This document shows positions 44,301 through 54,685 of a stretch of DNA of 64,000 nt, in pieces. Each line of letters begins with the position of its first letter. Positions within the stretch are counted from its first letter, which is position 1. The position numbers and the translations under genes were made by a program. The DNA lies in NCBI GenBank assembly GCA_965112735.1, contig OZ218957.1:1116001-1180000 (forward strand), in the 5' to 3' direction. This stretch comes from Phaeosaccion multiseriatum. Taxonomy: Eukaryota; Ochrophyta, other classes. The notes beneath the pieces were generated by a model. The model ran no database searches. It was not told the DNA's origin and saw only the letters and a program-made list of their open reading frames with translations.

Positions 44301-47300
44301 TGGACTCGGCATTGGAAAGTCAGAGCTGCTGGTGCGCAGGTCAGACGTGGACGCTGTGACGGGCGGGTACCGATTCACTGTGACGTTCCTGGAAGAGGAC
44401 GGGAGAGTGCCGCTGATGGAAGCAGACGACTCGCACCTCAGCGGGACAGGCGCCTTCGTGACTGTGGAGGCGGTGACGGAGGTGCCTCGCAGGCTGCGGC
44501 GAGTGGTACACACCTTCCGCAGTAGCAACGCCGACGATGCGGAGAGCGACGACGACGACGCTCTGTTCTCGGAGGAGTGCTTCCTCGTGCCTTGGCTCAA
44601 GCAGCGCCAGGACCTGTTCGGCTCCTCCATCTCTATGTCGGGGGATGTGGTGGCTGTGGGCTCACCCAACAGAGATACCCCGTCAGGGTCCATTGCAGAC
44701 GACACGTTGGTTGTCTCCAACACGGGCTCTGTGAACTTGTTCAGCCTGGACTTTCTTGGCCACCGCTTCGGCTCCCTCAACTACTCTGTCACAGAGGGCG
44801 ACGACCTGACCTTCGCTTTGGAGAGGAGCACGCGGCTGCAGGACGAGCAGACGCTGCGGCTCGTGAGCTTGGATCGGAACGCTCCGGCGCCGCTGCAGGA
44901 GCTCGTCAGGGAGATCTTTGATCTAGAGGACGAGGTGCGTGTGGATGGGTGCGTGCGTGTGTTTGTGCGCGCGTGAGTGTATGGGAACGAAGCGAAGAAT
45001 TTGCAGGAGAAGGTGATCTAAAGTGCTCCGCGTGTTGTTATTCGTACCACCATACCACCGCAGATTTTGCCGACCACAATGACGCCTGCAGACATCATTG
45101 GCGCCGGCTCTGCTTTCGCGCGCTCGCAGCCCTACGGATCGCCCTTCTCCAGAGACGGAGAGGGCAGCGGCAACCACTCGCGCTGGTTGTCGGGCATGAT
45201 GGACTACCGAGGCCTCGGCGACTACGTACCCATGGACGAGCCCCTCTTGCTCCTGCCCGGCACTAAGGCCGTATATGTGGACCTTCACACCAACGACGAC
45301 AGCGTGGTGGAGCTGCCCGACGAGACGCTCTTTGTGACAGTGTACATCCCCGGCATGTTCCCGAGCCTCCTGGGAGGGCTCTCAACGACGGTCACCATCG
45401 AGGACAATGGAGACGGAGAGGGGCCCTACAACACGACAGGAGCTGCGAGCTCTAGCAGCAGCAGCAGCAGTGTGGGGTTCGCCACGCTCTGGGACCGCAG
45501 AATGTACGTGGACAAGCTCTCTGCCGAGGAGTGGACCGCGGCGGGCGAGAGGCACGGCGGAGCCACCGATGCGGACGCCTCGGAGCAACTTCTCGTGGTG
45601 GGCGACGAATGGGCAACGGTCAATGGAACGGCCCAATGCGGGGCCGTGTACGTCTATCGCGAGGAGAGTGGGACGTGGATACTCGAGGAACGACTCGTTC
45701 CCAGCAACGTGCACAAAGGCGCAAGGTTTGGCCAGAGCGTTCAGGTGAGGAGGCTTGGGGTGGATTGGGTTGGGGTTCAGGGGGGCTGGTGGGGTGGGTG
45801 GGTTGGGGTGGTTTACTTGTTTCGCCTTCGAAGCCATGCACAGCAGCACTCCCTCACAGAGCCCCATCCCGTCATCGACTGCGAACAAACAACAAACAAC
45901 ACGGCACAGGTGTCGAGCACCCTAGGTGGCGAGCGCGTGACGGTGATGGTGGGCGCCCCTGGCCAGGCTTCAGTGTACGTGTTCGACCTCTCCTTGTCGA
46001 CCGGCGAGTGGCTCCAGACCGACGTTCTGCAGGGCACCGGCGGCTGTACGAGCACCACCTCTCTCTTCGGCGGGGCCAACGCCCTGGCGCTGGAGGGAGA
46101 TGTGGCCGTGGTGGGCGGGGCGGGCTGCGAAGCGGCCTTTGTGTACACGAGGGGCTGGAACGACACCGCTGGAGACTGGACGTGGTCGAGCCCCGAGATG
46201 CTCCGCAGCAGCGATTACGACTTAGATCGAGTGCATATCCTCGACTATGTACACAGGTGGGACTGACTAACTGGCGCTGACTCCTACTGGGCTGCTCCTT
46301 CCCCTCCCCTCCCCTCCTCGCCCCTAAGACCCCTCTCCGCCCGCCCCTGTTTGCCCCTTCGCCCCCCCTTCCTCCCCTTTCTCCCTGCAGGCAAGACTAC
46401 GGGGCTGCAGTGAGCGTGGATGCCGCCACGCGCACGGTGGTGGTGGGCAGCCCCCTGGCGGACTACGACAAGCTCGGCACGGACAAGTTCGAGACGTACA
46501 ACACGGAGCTCTACAAGAGCTCTGCGAGGGCGCGCGGCAAGGTATGGAAGGAGGCAAGCGGTGCGGTCGGCAGGGGCAGCACGAGACTGACGGTTTGACG
46601 GACGCGACTAACGCCGTGGGCGCCTTGCTTGCCGCATGCGTCTCTCTTCCCCCTCCATAGGTCTATGTGTATTACCGCAGCCCCTCTGCCCAACGTGTGG
46701 TCATGGGCTCGGATATTGGCCTCAATGCGGGCACTTTCCAGCTGCAACTGACGCACAGAAACGTCACCTCCAACACCACAGAGGTACAGGGACATAGTCT
46801 CATGTGTTCACGTATGAACAATTCGAACACGACCCTGAAGCACGCCTCGCCCCCCCCCAACCCCCCTTTCTCTATCGAACGACGCAGGTCGTTTTCGATG
46901 CCACTGCAGGGGTTCTGCAAACGGCGTTGGAAGCCCTGTCCAACGTAGAGGAGGTGGAAGTGACGAAGGCGGAGTGGGAGGACGGCAGGGGGCGCTCTCT
47001 CGTATCGTGGGACATCACCTTCGCCGCGGAGCACTGGCAAGACCCGCCGCTACTGGACGTGCTGTGGGCGAACCACAGCTGCCCGTCCTGCACTCCATTC
47101 TCCGACGACCCCACGGGCTGGATGCCCACCAAGGAGCGCTTCAACGTCTCACGCCTCTCAAACATGAGCTCTGTGTGGGCGGAGCAAACCACTCTGCAGG
47201 TGCGTAGCTCGATCGGTCGGTCGATCGGCCCTGTCGGAGGGGTGGTGGGGATGACGCGTTTCTCCCTTGAGACAGCACTCTCTAAAGAAAGCTTCACTCT

Positions 47301-50108
47301 CTTCTCTTCCCTCCCCATGTTTGCAGGCGTCAGACAAGCAAAGCGGCGATCGCTTCGGCCACTTGGTGGCTGTGGATGGGGAAGAGCTGCTCGTGTCGGC
47401 CTTCCACAGCTCGGGGGAGTCCGCTGCCACTTGGGACTTCGAAACGGGAGACCTTGTGGGTTGGGACAGAACGGGGGCCGCCTTCGACCACCAACCAACC
47501 TTTGGCGATAACCCGTACTTTAGGCCCGTTTATCAGGTAGGTCGACTTGCTAATCCTCTCCTCTCCTCTGCTCTCGCCCTCTTCAGCAACGTGACCACGA
47601 AGCTCCTGGTGTGTGTGTGTTGGTATGGTGGACTCATGTGCAGGGCATCCAGGGACAGTCCTGCGGGGAGCAGTGCCTCCGCAGCCACGGCCAGCCGCAG
47701 AAGAGCTTGCTGGAGGGGAGGTACTTCGTGGGGACGTTCGAGCGCCGCCCTGGGGCAGGGCCGGACAACTACACGCTGCCGCACGCAGACTATGCGCCGG
47801 GGAGCGTGCAAGGCGACGAGGCCACTGGCACTCTGACTTCGCAGGTGTTCACCCTAGGCGGCAGCTCCATATCGTTCCTCGTGGGCGGCGGGTGTGCCAT
47901 CGAGGCGGTGTACGTGGAGCTGTTGGTGGACGGAGCAGGCGTCGCCAGAGCCACGGGCCAGTGCCGGGAGAGCATGCGGAAAGTAACGTGGGATGTTGGA
48001 GCGTACGTGGGGCGAGCGGCGCAGGTCAGTCGTCCTCGCTCTCATCCTCCCTGCCAATTGGCAGAGTCAGTCACTCTAAACTCGACGCCCCTGTTCTTTC
48101 TCTTGTCCGTAGATCCGAGTGGTGGACTCCTCGGCGGGGCTGTGGGGGCACATCAATGTGGACGCCTTTTCCTTCAGTTGGGATATCCGGGGAGGGCAGC
48201 TCAACGACCGGAGAGGAAGCGACGACTGGAGCGAGGGCCTCTCCAAGGCGCACTACGCCGAGAAGGAGACAACGCCGAGGTGAGAGTACCCTGCCTTGCC
48301 TGGCTTGTTGCGTGGCGTACATCGCTCTCTGGGTTCTCTCTCCCTCCCCTCCTCCAAGTCATGTTGTGTTACTGAAGACCCGCCTCTCCTTGCCGCCGCA
48401 GGGCCGGAGTCGCCTACGTGTTTGGGAGGCGCCAGTCCAACACCACGGCCGATCAGGAGTATTGCCCAGTGGGCACCGTGCGGAGTGCCTGCGAGTGGGT
48501 GCAGCTGCAGCGCCTCGTGGCCAGCGACAAGCGCAGCGGGGACCTCTTCGGCTCCAGCCTCGCTCTGGACTATGAGGGAGGAGTCGCCGCTGTCGGTGCA
48601 GGTAAAAAGGCAAAAGAGCAGCAGTACAAGGCTGTGCTCTATCCTCGCCCCCTTACCGCCACCGATCGTCGCTGTGTCCCTCCCTTGTTGCTTCGCTCCC
48701 CTGCCAGCTCACGCGCGGCTCACAGGTCTGTGGCGCGAGCGGCCCTCGGTATACACGAGCTCCAACCCCATTGGCACCCCCCACGACGCGTCACTCGCCG
48801 TGGCGGTCCCGTCCATGCAGTCCCGGAGAGCGCTTTCTCTGCGACTCGATGGCGCGTACGGAGGGCACCAGCAGGCCGGCAGCGGAGGGCCCGCCGTGTG
48901 GCAAGCGGCGCAAGAGCGCAGGGCGGGAGAGGCGGAGAGAGAGCGCCTGCTGGAGGAGGCTCTGGTGTCGGGTGCAGGGGCCGTTTACTTGTTCTCTCGG
49001 TCGGAGGAGAAGCGCCGAGGCAGCGGGCCGCTCATCGTGGGGGGGCACACACACGCCTTCTGGAACGCCACAGAGACGGCCAAGCTGCAGCCTCACGACG
49101 CGGCTGCGGCTGATAGGTGCGTGTAGTACGTAAGCATGCGTGTGTGTGTGTGTGTGTGTGTGTGTGGCCCTGCCCTGCCTGCACTTACAAGGACAAGTCT
49201 TTCCTCCCTCTCTCTTCGATCTTGGCACCAAGCAGTTTCGGTTCCAGCGTGTGCCTTGAAGGCGCGGGGGGGAGGCGCGTGTTCGTGGGGGCTCCACTCT
49301 GCGACGCCTTCGCCACAGACGCAGGGGCCCTGTACGTGCTGGACGTGGGCATACTCAGAGCGCGCTTCACGCACACTGAGGTGAGTTTCCTTCCCTCTAG
49401 GGCCTGCAGGACTCAGGACTCTATGAGTCAAAGCTCCTTAACTCCCTTTCGGCTTGCTGCACTCTTCCCTCTGTATCCACAGTATGTCGTGGTGGAAGGA
49501 GACTGGAGAGGGCTGCACAGCACACCCACCCACCGCAACGACTGGAAGGTGCGTAAGCAGGGAGGGTGTTGCGCACACTGTACATCCTTCTTCTGGTCGC
49601 TCCTCTTACCGAGCAAGAATCCCCTGGATCCGAGACAGGTGTCCATCACGGTCGAGCGGGACCCGTCTTACGCGTCGGACTACTTGACCATAGGGTTCGC
49701 CACGAGCGACCTGACGGCGGTGGGGGTGGACCTTCTTGCGTACGAGGCATGCTTCGCACTGCCTGTGCAGGATCGACGCCCCGAGGCGTGTGGAGACTAC
49801 CAGCTCACATCGGGAGAGGTGAGAGAGAGAAGGATAAGATAGATTGGTGCACAGGGGACTCGCGCACTGATACCCCTGTTTGCGTGTGACCTCGCTCGCA
49901 GGTGACGTTCGAGCCTGGATCCACGCTTGAATCGTTCGACGTGCGATTAATGGATGACGACTGCCGCGAGCTGTACCCCAAATACGTGCAGCTCAGCCTA
50001 AGTATCCCCGGGGGGAACGCAGTCCAGGGCAGCGATTACATGGCCAAGATTCGCATCGACGACGACGATTGGACAAAGCCCTTTTGTACAGATATGAGGT
50101 TAAGTTAG
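33219..50108 (+). CDS. Giant 49-exon secreted protein with beta-sandwich, FG-GAP and Calx-beta repeats
   Basis: All 49 exons below join in phase to 3,900 residues with one terminal stop: 33219-33347, 33425-33579, 33655-33732, 33819-34236, 34306-34411, 34518-34576, 34660-34785, 34888-34984, 35073-35255, 35376-35632, 35734-35898, 35968-36126, 36254-36523, 36615-36799, 36892-36986, 37107-37206, 37291-37339, 37434-38029, 38170-39347, 39483-39730, 39856-39969, 40082-40234, 40337-40501, 40616-40676, 40818-40960, 41048-41262, 41395-41677, 41810-41938, 42062-42176, 42277-42413, 42535-42714, 42816-42977, 43098-43201, 43301-44110, 44235-44934, 45064-45744, 45910-46256, 46391-46541, 46661-46783, 46888-47199, 47327-47536, 47644-48024, 48113-48279, 48402-48601, 48708-49116, 49236-49380, 49483-49548, 49639-49818, 49902-50108. 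A signal peptide (LALVWILQLALS) starts it. No transmembrane segment is visible. The domain order suggests an adhesion or wall protein. No named orthologue is recognised. Two adjoining genes is the alternative, but no internal stop or start supports it. Confidence 0.85.
35376..39730 (+). other. Domain block: repeated calcium-binding-type beta-sandwich units
   Basis: Residues ~450-1551 of the giant protein hold about seven or eight repeats with the pattern IDTTxPxVTxV...GxYxVGxxLxVxVxFxxPVxVxGxPxLxLxTG...ATYxxGxGxxxLxFxYxVxxGDxS. Examples are VLITVSFTKPVSVEGDVGLR and LDVSVRFDLPVVVRGTPRL. The repeats resemble bacterial and algal surface-protein Ig-like domains. Several exon boundaries fall at the same place in the unit, just before the strand with FxxPV, which implies growth by exon duplication. 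Confidence 0.75.
41305..41330. repeat. AC dinucleotide microsatellite in an intron of the giant gene
   Basis: Thirteen AC units lie in the intron between 41262 and 41395. Similar TG and TC runs occur in other introns of the same gene (about 49137-49164 and 43262-43284). Confidence 0.9.
44762..45411 (+). other. Calx-beta-like domain 1 of the giant protein
   Basis: LNYSVTEGDDLTFALERS begins it and FVTVYIPG...LSTTVTIEDNGDGE closes it, the usual start (V.EGD..) and end (TI.DND) of a Calx-beta repeat. It spans the exon junction 44934/45064 and contains a long insert. Confidence 0.7.
49639..50108 (+). other. C-terminal Calx-beta-like domain of the giant protein
   Basis: VSITVERDPSYASDYLTIGF, then VTFEPGSTLESFDVRLMDDD and YMAKIRIDDDDW, form a recognisable Calx-beta repeat at residues ~3772-3895. 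The protein ends 12 residues later (KPFCTDMRLS region) without a hydrophobic or GPI-like tail. Confidence 0.72.
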
Positions 50109-50159
50109 CAAGGCTTATAGTAGAGTTTGCGATTTCAAACCCTGCCATAGTTAGTATAG

Positions 50160-51452
50160 TTACTGCTGCATGGGTAAGAGGATGAGTGCGAGCGTCTCCG
50201 AGAGGTCCGCCCCGTCCTGCGTGGTCCTGTATGCCTCCAGCGCACCCAGCAGCCCGCAGTGCCCCTGCAGGGCCAGGGTCTTTAAGCTACCTACCGCCCG
50301 CTCCTTGCCGCCCAGGGCCACCCAGTCCAGCGCCAGCTCCTGCTGCAGCCCGCGAATGGTCACCAGAGCCTCCGCCACAAGGCTCGACGCCTCTCTCGTA
50401 TTGTCCTCCTGCGAACCACGACACGCAAGCACGAAAGGTGAGCCTTCGTACTTCTGGACAGCACTTTCAAAGAGAGTGGAGCAAACGCACCGTCTTGGTT
50501 CGCTTGCTATCGGGCTCCGTTGCGGCGGGCACTCCGCCTGATACGCCAGTGCTGCCGAAGCCCCCCTCACCCCTCTCGGTGTCGGGCAGCTCGCCGACCT
50601 CCTCCACACTGGCCATGCAGATGCGCTCCAGAATGAGCTGCGCGATGCGATCGCCCTTGCTCACCTTGAAGGTCTGCAGTTAGAGGGAGAGCACAGAGCC
50701 GTTTGAGCATGTCTTTGAGACGCGGGCTCCCAGCTTGCTTGCCAGCCAGCCTTGCGTACCTCTTGGCCAAAGTTGTACAGCAGCACTCGCACGTGTCCGC
50801 GGTAGTCGTAGTCCACCACACCTGTATTTCGTATTCAGACCAAGGGGGCTGAGAGTTGGGCGCCAATCAACGACATCAAGCATAGAGAGACTACTCACCA
50901 GCTCCCACGTCAATCATCTTGCAAGCCAGCCCACTTCGCGGTGCGATTCTTGCGTAAGTGTTTGGGGGAATGGCGATAGCCAGCTCCGTCTTCAGCAGCC
51001 CCTTGCCGCCAGCAGGAATCTCTATGTCGTAGGCACTTGAGAGCAATGAGAAAGGGGCGCAGCGGAAACGCATCGAATGAGGGCTGCGCCGCCTTCTGCA
51101 CTGAGCTTTCAGAAACACCTGCTCACCTAGCCAGGTCGAAGCCCGCGGAGTCCTTGGAGCCCCTCACAGGCAAAGAGGCATCCTCAGTAAGCTTCTTCAC
51201 CCGAAGCACCTCCTCCTCTACTCCTCCCGATGCCACATGTGCTGGTCCAGGCTGCACGGTGGCCATGGGCGCGGCCACTCCCCCGGGCACGCTGGTGGCC
51301 TTGAGGGGAGCCAGTAAGTGCTTCTCATCCCCCCCTCCGCGAAGAGTGGAAGTCATTCTGGCGTGGGTGAGTTGGAAGGCGTGTGTGCTCGTGGGCGACC
51401 GAAACAGGGAAGACGCAGCAGTGGAAGCAAGGAGCAACAGCGGTCTTCGCAT
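50160..51452 (-). CDS. DUT: dUTPase with plastid-type leader and C-terminal extension
   Basis: Predicted 318 residues. Exons from the 5' end: 51452-51127, 51035-50899, 50821-50760, 50673-50491, 50408-50160. It hydrolyses dUTP to dUMP, keeping uracil out of DNA. The five trimeric dUTPase motifs are present: [40 protein letters not shown] and [11 protein letters not shown]. The N-terminus ([13 protein letters not shown]...[11 protein letters not shown]) looks like a signal peptide followed by a transit peptide with A-F at the cleavage site, as in complex-plastid algae. About 100 residues after motif 5, mostly in the last exon ([20 protein letters not shown]), are not part of the normal enzyme. 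They read as two helices of unknown role. It ends 51 bp from the convergent giant gene. Confidence 0.95.
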
Positions 51453-51996
51453 GCGATGGATGAGTTTTGGCAAATTGAATTTTGAAAACTATTACCCAAA
51501 TGTGATTGATTCCGTGGAGGACCAACGGGCGGAGATGCAGGAAGCAGCCTTTTTTTTGGGCCCTCATCATTGCCTTATTACATGGCTTTCCCCCAGAACC
51601 TGGAACCTGCCTGGCCGGCTGGCACCGGCCAGAAGCAGCCAGCCAGGAAGCAGGCCGGCTGGCGCCGGCCAGAAGCAGGAAGCAGGGTCGCCTCAGAAGC
51701 ATGTCAGCCAGGGGCCGACCGAATTGAGCCGGGAGATCAAATCATGCTTGTGGACACAAGGCACCAGTTCGCGCTTTGATTGACGATGCACGGCACTGTT
51801 TTAGTCGAGGGCCGGCAGCTCTTCCTTGGTTCTGATCGTGAGGCATACGCACCTCTGCAGAGGGGTGTGTTCACTGGCTGGCAAGACCATCGATCTCTGT
51901 ATCGCTAGTGGTAGACATCGACAACTCGCTCTATGTAGCTAACAAGACGCTTTCCCACAACCCGTGCAAATATGGCAATGATCTCTAGGAGAGAGA

Positions 51997-52028
<32 letters not shown>

Positions 52029-52229
52029 CATCCGTTCGTAACTCACTTACTCACTCAATCACCCACTCACCCACTCGCTCACTCCCTGACTCACGTACTC
52101 ACTCACCCAGGCAAACACCCACCCGTCCACTCCCGCACTCCACTCCCTCACTTCCGTCACTCACTCACTCCCGATTGATCGATCGATCGCTAAGAGGGAG
52201 AGGGAAGGGGTGACAAACCGAACACTAAC
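51453..52229. other. Intergenic region with palindromic repeat and AC microsatellite
   Basis: The first ~150 bp are the presumed dUTPase promoter. A GC-rich palindromic repeat sits at 51612-51677, an (AC)n run at 51999-52026, then degenerate CACT/CTCA runs to about 52170 and GATCGATCGATCG at 52176. I see no gene. Confidence 0.65.
51612..51677. repeat. Palindromic GGCCGGCTGGCGCCGGCC repeat (copy 2)
   Basis: Two copies of GGCCGGCTGG(C/CA)CCGGCCAGAAGCAG-type sequence lie 40 bp apart. Each core is close to self-complementary and is the reverse complement of the core at 32863. Confidence 0.75.
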
Positions 52230-54013
52230 GCTCTTCTTCTCGGCTCGAACCGTGCCTTTCCACGCGGTCGCCCCAGTGCATCACACTCGGCCAGCAGCGC
52301 TACGGCTCGGCGTCGCCCTATGTGTGCCTTAACGTCAGTGCCCGCTTCGGCTGCTGGCCGGACAAGAACTCGTGGGCTGCTGCACCCGATACCATGTGCA
52401 GCTCTTGCTGCAACTCCTCCTCGGAGTAAGGAGCCTCTCGGGAGGAGTAGTTGGTGTGGTACTACTAGAGCCGGCAGGGATAGATAAGAAAGAGAGGATT
52501 GCCAGGTCAACCCTCTCTAGCTCTTGTTGTTGCGTCGCTCATACTCTGCCCATATCGAATAGTACTACTCGTTCTCTCCCCTCATGATTCGAGCACAATC
52601 CAATGTTTCTCCAGCCACGTTACGGTGCTCCAGCCCCTTGTCCCTGAAGTCCTTCTCCAAGGTACTTCGTACCTTCTGTCGCAATCTAGCAAGATCTTCC
52701 GTCGGTACCGGCGTAACATGAGGCATACGTAGTGCCCATCTCCCGCTCCACTGCTCCACGAGCGCTGTTCCCAACCAGGGATAAGCAAAATCCCATCTCT
52801 CTCTCTGTTCTTCACTCCCAAGGAGCTTGTTCGGAAACTTGAGCACACACGCAGCCCCACTACAGTTACACATCAACTACACTCGCCCATCTGCTCCTCT
52901 ACCGAGATCCTGAAGGGCCAATAGGTGTGTGGTTCGGCTGTCAGGATACTGATTCCATCTTCCTCTCTCCTCCAGCTTTCCGATACGCTTCAAAAAGATA
53001 TTCACGCATGACCCCTTTACAAATTCCAGTACTGTCCGGGTCGTAAGCCTGCTGAAAGGGTCCTTCATAGGTGTGAGCCTTGTACACAAACTCAATTTCC
53101 ATAGTGCAGCCCCTCTCGCCCTCACGGGTTCATCATCAGGGTCTGTACGATGATATATACACCTTTAACGCGCAGCACCGACGCTCCCCTTCCTCTGAAT
53201 CTTCCTCGTCCTCTTCGCTCACCACCTCTACACGATGAACTAGGGGGCATGAGCCCCCCTTGCCACCACGCCACTCCCACGACTTCCGGCCAGCCTTGAG
53301 AGATACTTCTTTCTCCGCCACGTCGTTCGCACCCAAGTCGTCCAGCCAGCAGATTCGTCACTCCTCAAATGCGGTCAGAATACAAAATGCTGGTGTCACT
53401 CCGTAAAAGTTTGGGAGATGTAGGAGGAAATCATGTAACTCGCCAACAACATAAGGCTTCCCCAACACGTTCGAGTCGGGGGCTCCTGGCTTTTTCACTT
53501 CGACCAGCCACAACCACGGGAATATTTTGCATTGTCAAGACCCGTAGATCTGGGCGCATACTGAAGGTCCCCACTTCGGAAAAGATGCAAGACTCAAGCC
53601 TCAATGCCTTCATGCAAGTCTGCAGCAGCATTTCCACAATAATGCTCGCCACATCATTTTCAGACGCATACATACGGTCTTTGTGGGCCCAAAAGTACGA
53701 CTCCTGGTGCTTGATAGTGTAGAAGTCGCTTAGCGTCAGAAGGGCAAAGTCTCGCGTTGTGGTGTTGACACTTTGATGCTGCTTCTCTGTGGGAATCCTT
53801 CCGGAGGAAGAGCAAAATTATCCTATTAGCTGTGGGATACCATCGCCTAGAGTTTTTTGTCGCTTTCTCTCGCTCAAGAGCCTGCATTTCCTCTGCGTGT
53901 CTCAACCGAAGAGCCTGTAGCTCAGCCGTCAACGCCTCCACTCTCACCTGAGCTTGCGTCTCCTCGTCAGTGCTGGCGGGAAGGATAACATTGATTTCAT
54001 TCGCAGCCTCCAT
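52230..54013 (-). pseudogene. Decayed gene with PD-(D/E)XK-like and protein-kinase-like segments
   Basis: Read from the ATG at 54013, the minus strand gives conserved-looking protein text broken by lesions. A coiled-coil start (EALTAELQALRLRHAEEMQ) is followed, after a frame change near 53800, by SMRPDLRVL (about 53550) and, after a further one-base frame change, EVKKPG (about 53495). PD and ExK about 17 residues apart is the PD-(D/E)XK nuclease pattern. The frame then meets an in-frame TGA at 53358-53360 before RICWLDDLG, more stops near 53140 and 52870, then GAACVLKFPNK and, near 52550, FDMGRV, resembling a kinase lysine strand and DFG region. Nuclease plus kinase-like modules recall crinkler/RHS-type effector or transposon-derived proteins; that link is an inference. 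Introns could explain a stop or two, but not all of these breaks. Confidence 0.55.
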
Positions 54014-54685
54014 TGTTTTCCCTCTCGCCAAAGTCACAACCTGGTACTACTGCATGGTGCGCAGAAGGCCCTCTTTGCTCTGTAGACAGCGGCGTCTCTC
54101 TACCCTTTGTTCTCCTGTTTTATCTCACTTGCTCCTCGGCCTTCCACTGTTTCTACTCCTCCTGCCATCCCTCTGGCCTTCCTTCTGCTCCATCATTGGC
54201 TTGGTCGTCCTCCTCGATCTTCGCTGTGCCTTTGGTCCGTGCTCATCTCCCGCGTTCTAGTCTCTCTGTCATCCAGCTTGTCATCCCGCCGCGCTGCGCC
54301 GGGCGCGAAAAAAAATAGCGGGCTCTCCGACGGCGGCGGTTTCGGCGCTCCGCCGAGACTCGCCACGGCGACGACACCATCGTGTGGGCGTTCCTGGCCA
54401 CGTGCCCGCCTCCCAGCGCGGCGAAGGGGCCTTGAAGTTGAGTGCCCTCATCCTTTCTACGCACTACAACCTCTTCAGCTGGCCGGAGGAGCACCGCCAT
54501 GTGCCCTCCTGCATCAACCTCGAGAAGCACGGCGTGGAGGGGAGCTGGCTCTCCTGCCAGCGGGTCCTACATGGGCATCATGATTGACAATTTCAGGGGC
54601 ACCGCTTCGCTCCGCCACGAGAGACTGGCAAAGCTACAGGCCGTCCTGGCCGAGTGGGGGCCCGCACGGCTTATATATTTTTTGC
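54014..54685. other. Intergenic stretch with possible coding remnant
   Basis: The plus strand from about 54360 to 54680 is GC-rich and shows two short protein-like pieces in different frames (FSWPEEHRHVPSCINLEKHG and DNFRGTASLRHERLAKLQAV). They may be remnants of a mobile-element gene, but no family is recognised. The rest holds nothing I can identify. Confidence 0.35.

Larger units (their letters stand above)
40082..49380 (+). other. Domain block: FG-GAP (integrin-alpha-type) repeats with interleaved FTLxY units
   Basis: Residues ~1589-3750 carry at least nine FG-GAP-like motifs, such as GDKMGWSVKVDGDMLITGAP, DDSFGYSVDLDRDSRLVIIG, DMFGASLALYNNLLVVGCPG, DLFGSSISMSGDVVAVGSPN and RQDYGAAVSVDAATRTVVVG, many followed by a GAVYVY strand, as in integrin alpha beta-propellers. 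Between them lie units of the form GTFTLMYDGWSA...ATVQEELELLESIDEVDV..., and at 47800-48180 a segment ATGTLTSQVFTLGGSSISFL...WGHINVDAFSF resembling the beta-sandwich C-terminal domain of GH32-type proteins. Confidence 0.75.

Noticed and set aside
46310-46390. CCCCTCC-rich stretch as a separate repeat element
   Set aside because: It is the pyrimidine tract of an ordinary intron in the giant gene.
52565-52876. Minus-strand 103-codon frame taken as an intact small gene
   Set aside because: Its start lies inside kinase-like text that continues upstream through stops; it is a fragment of the decayed gene.
54105-54320. Plus-strand Leu/Ser-rich frames near 54.1-54.3 kb
   Set aside because: They are low-complexity CT-rich sequence with no conserved motif.
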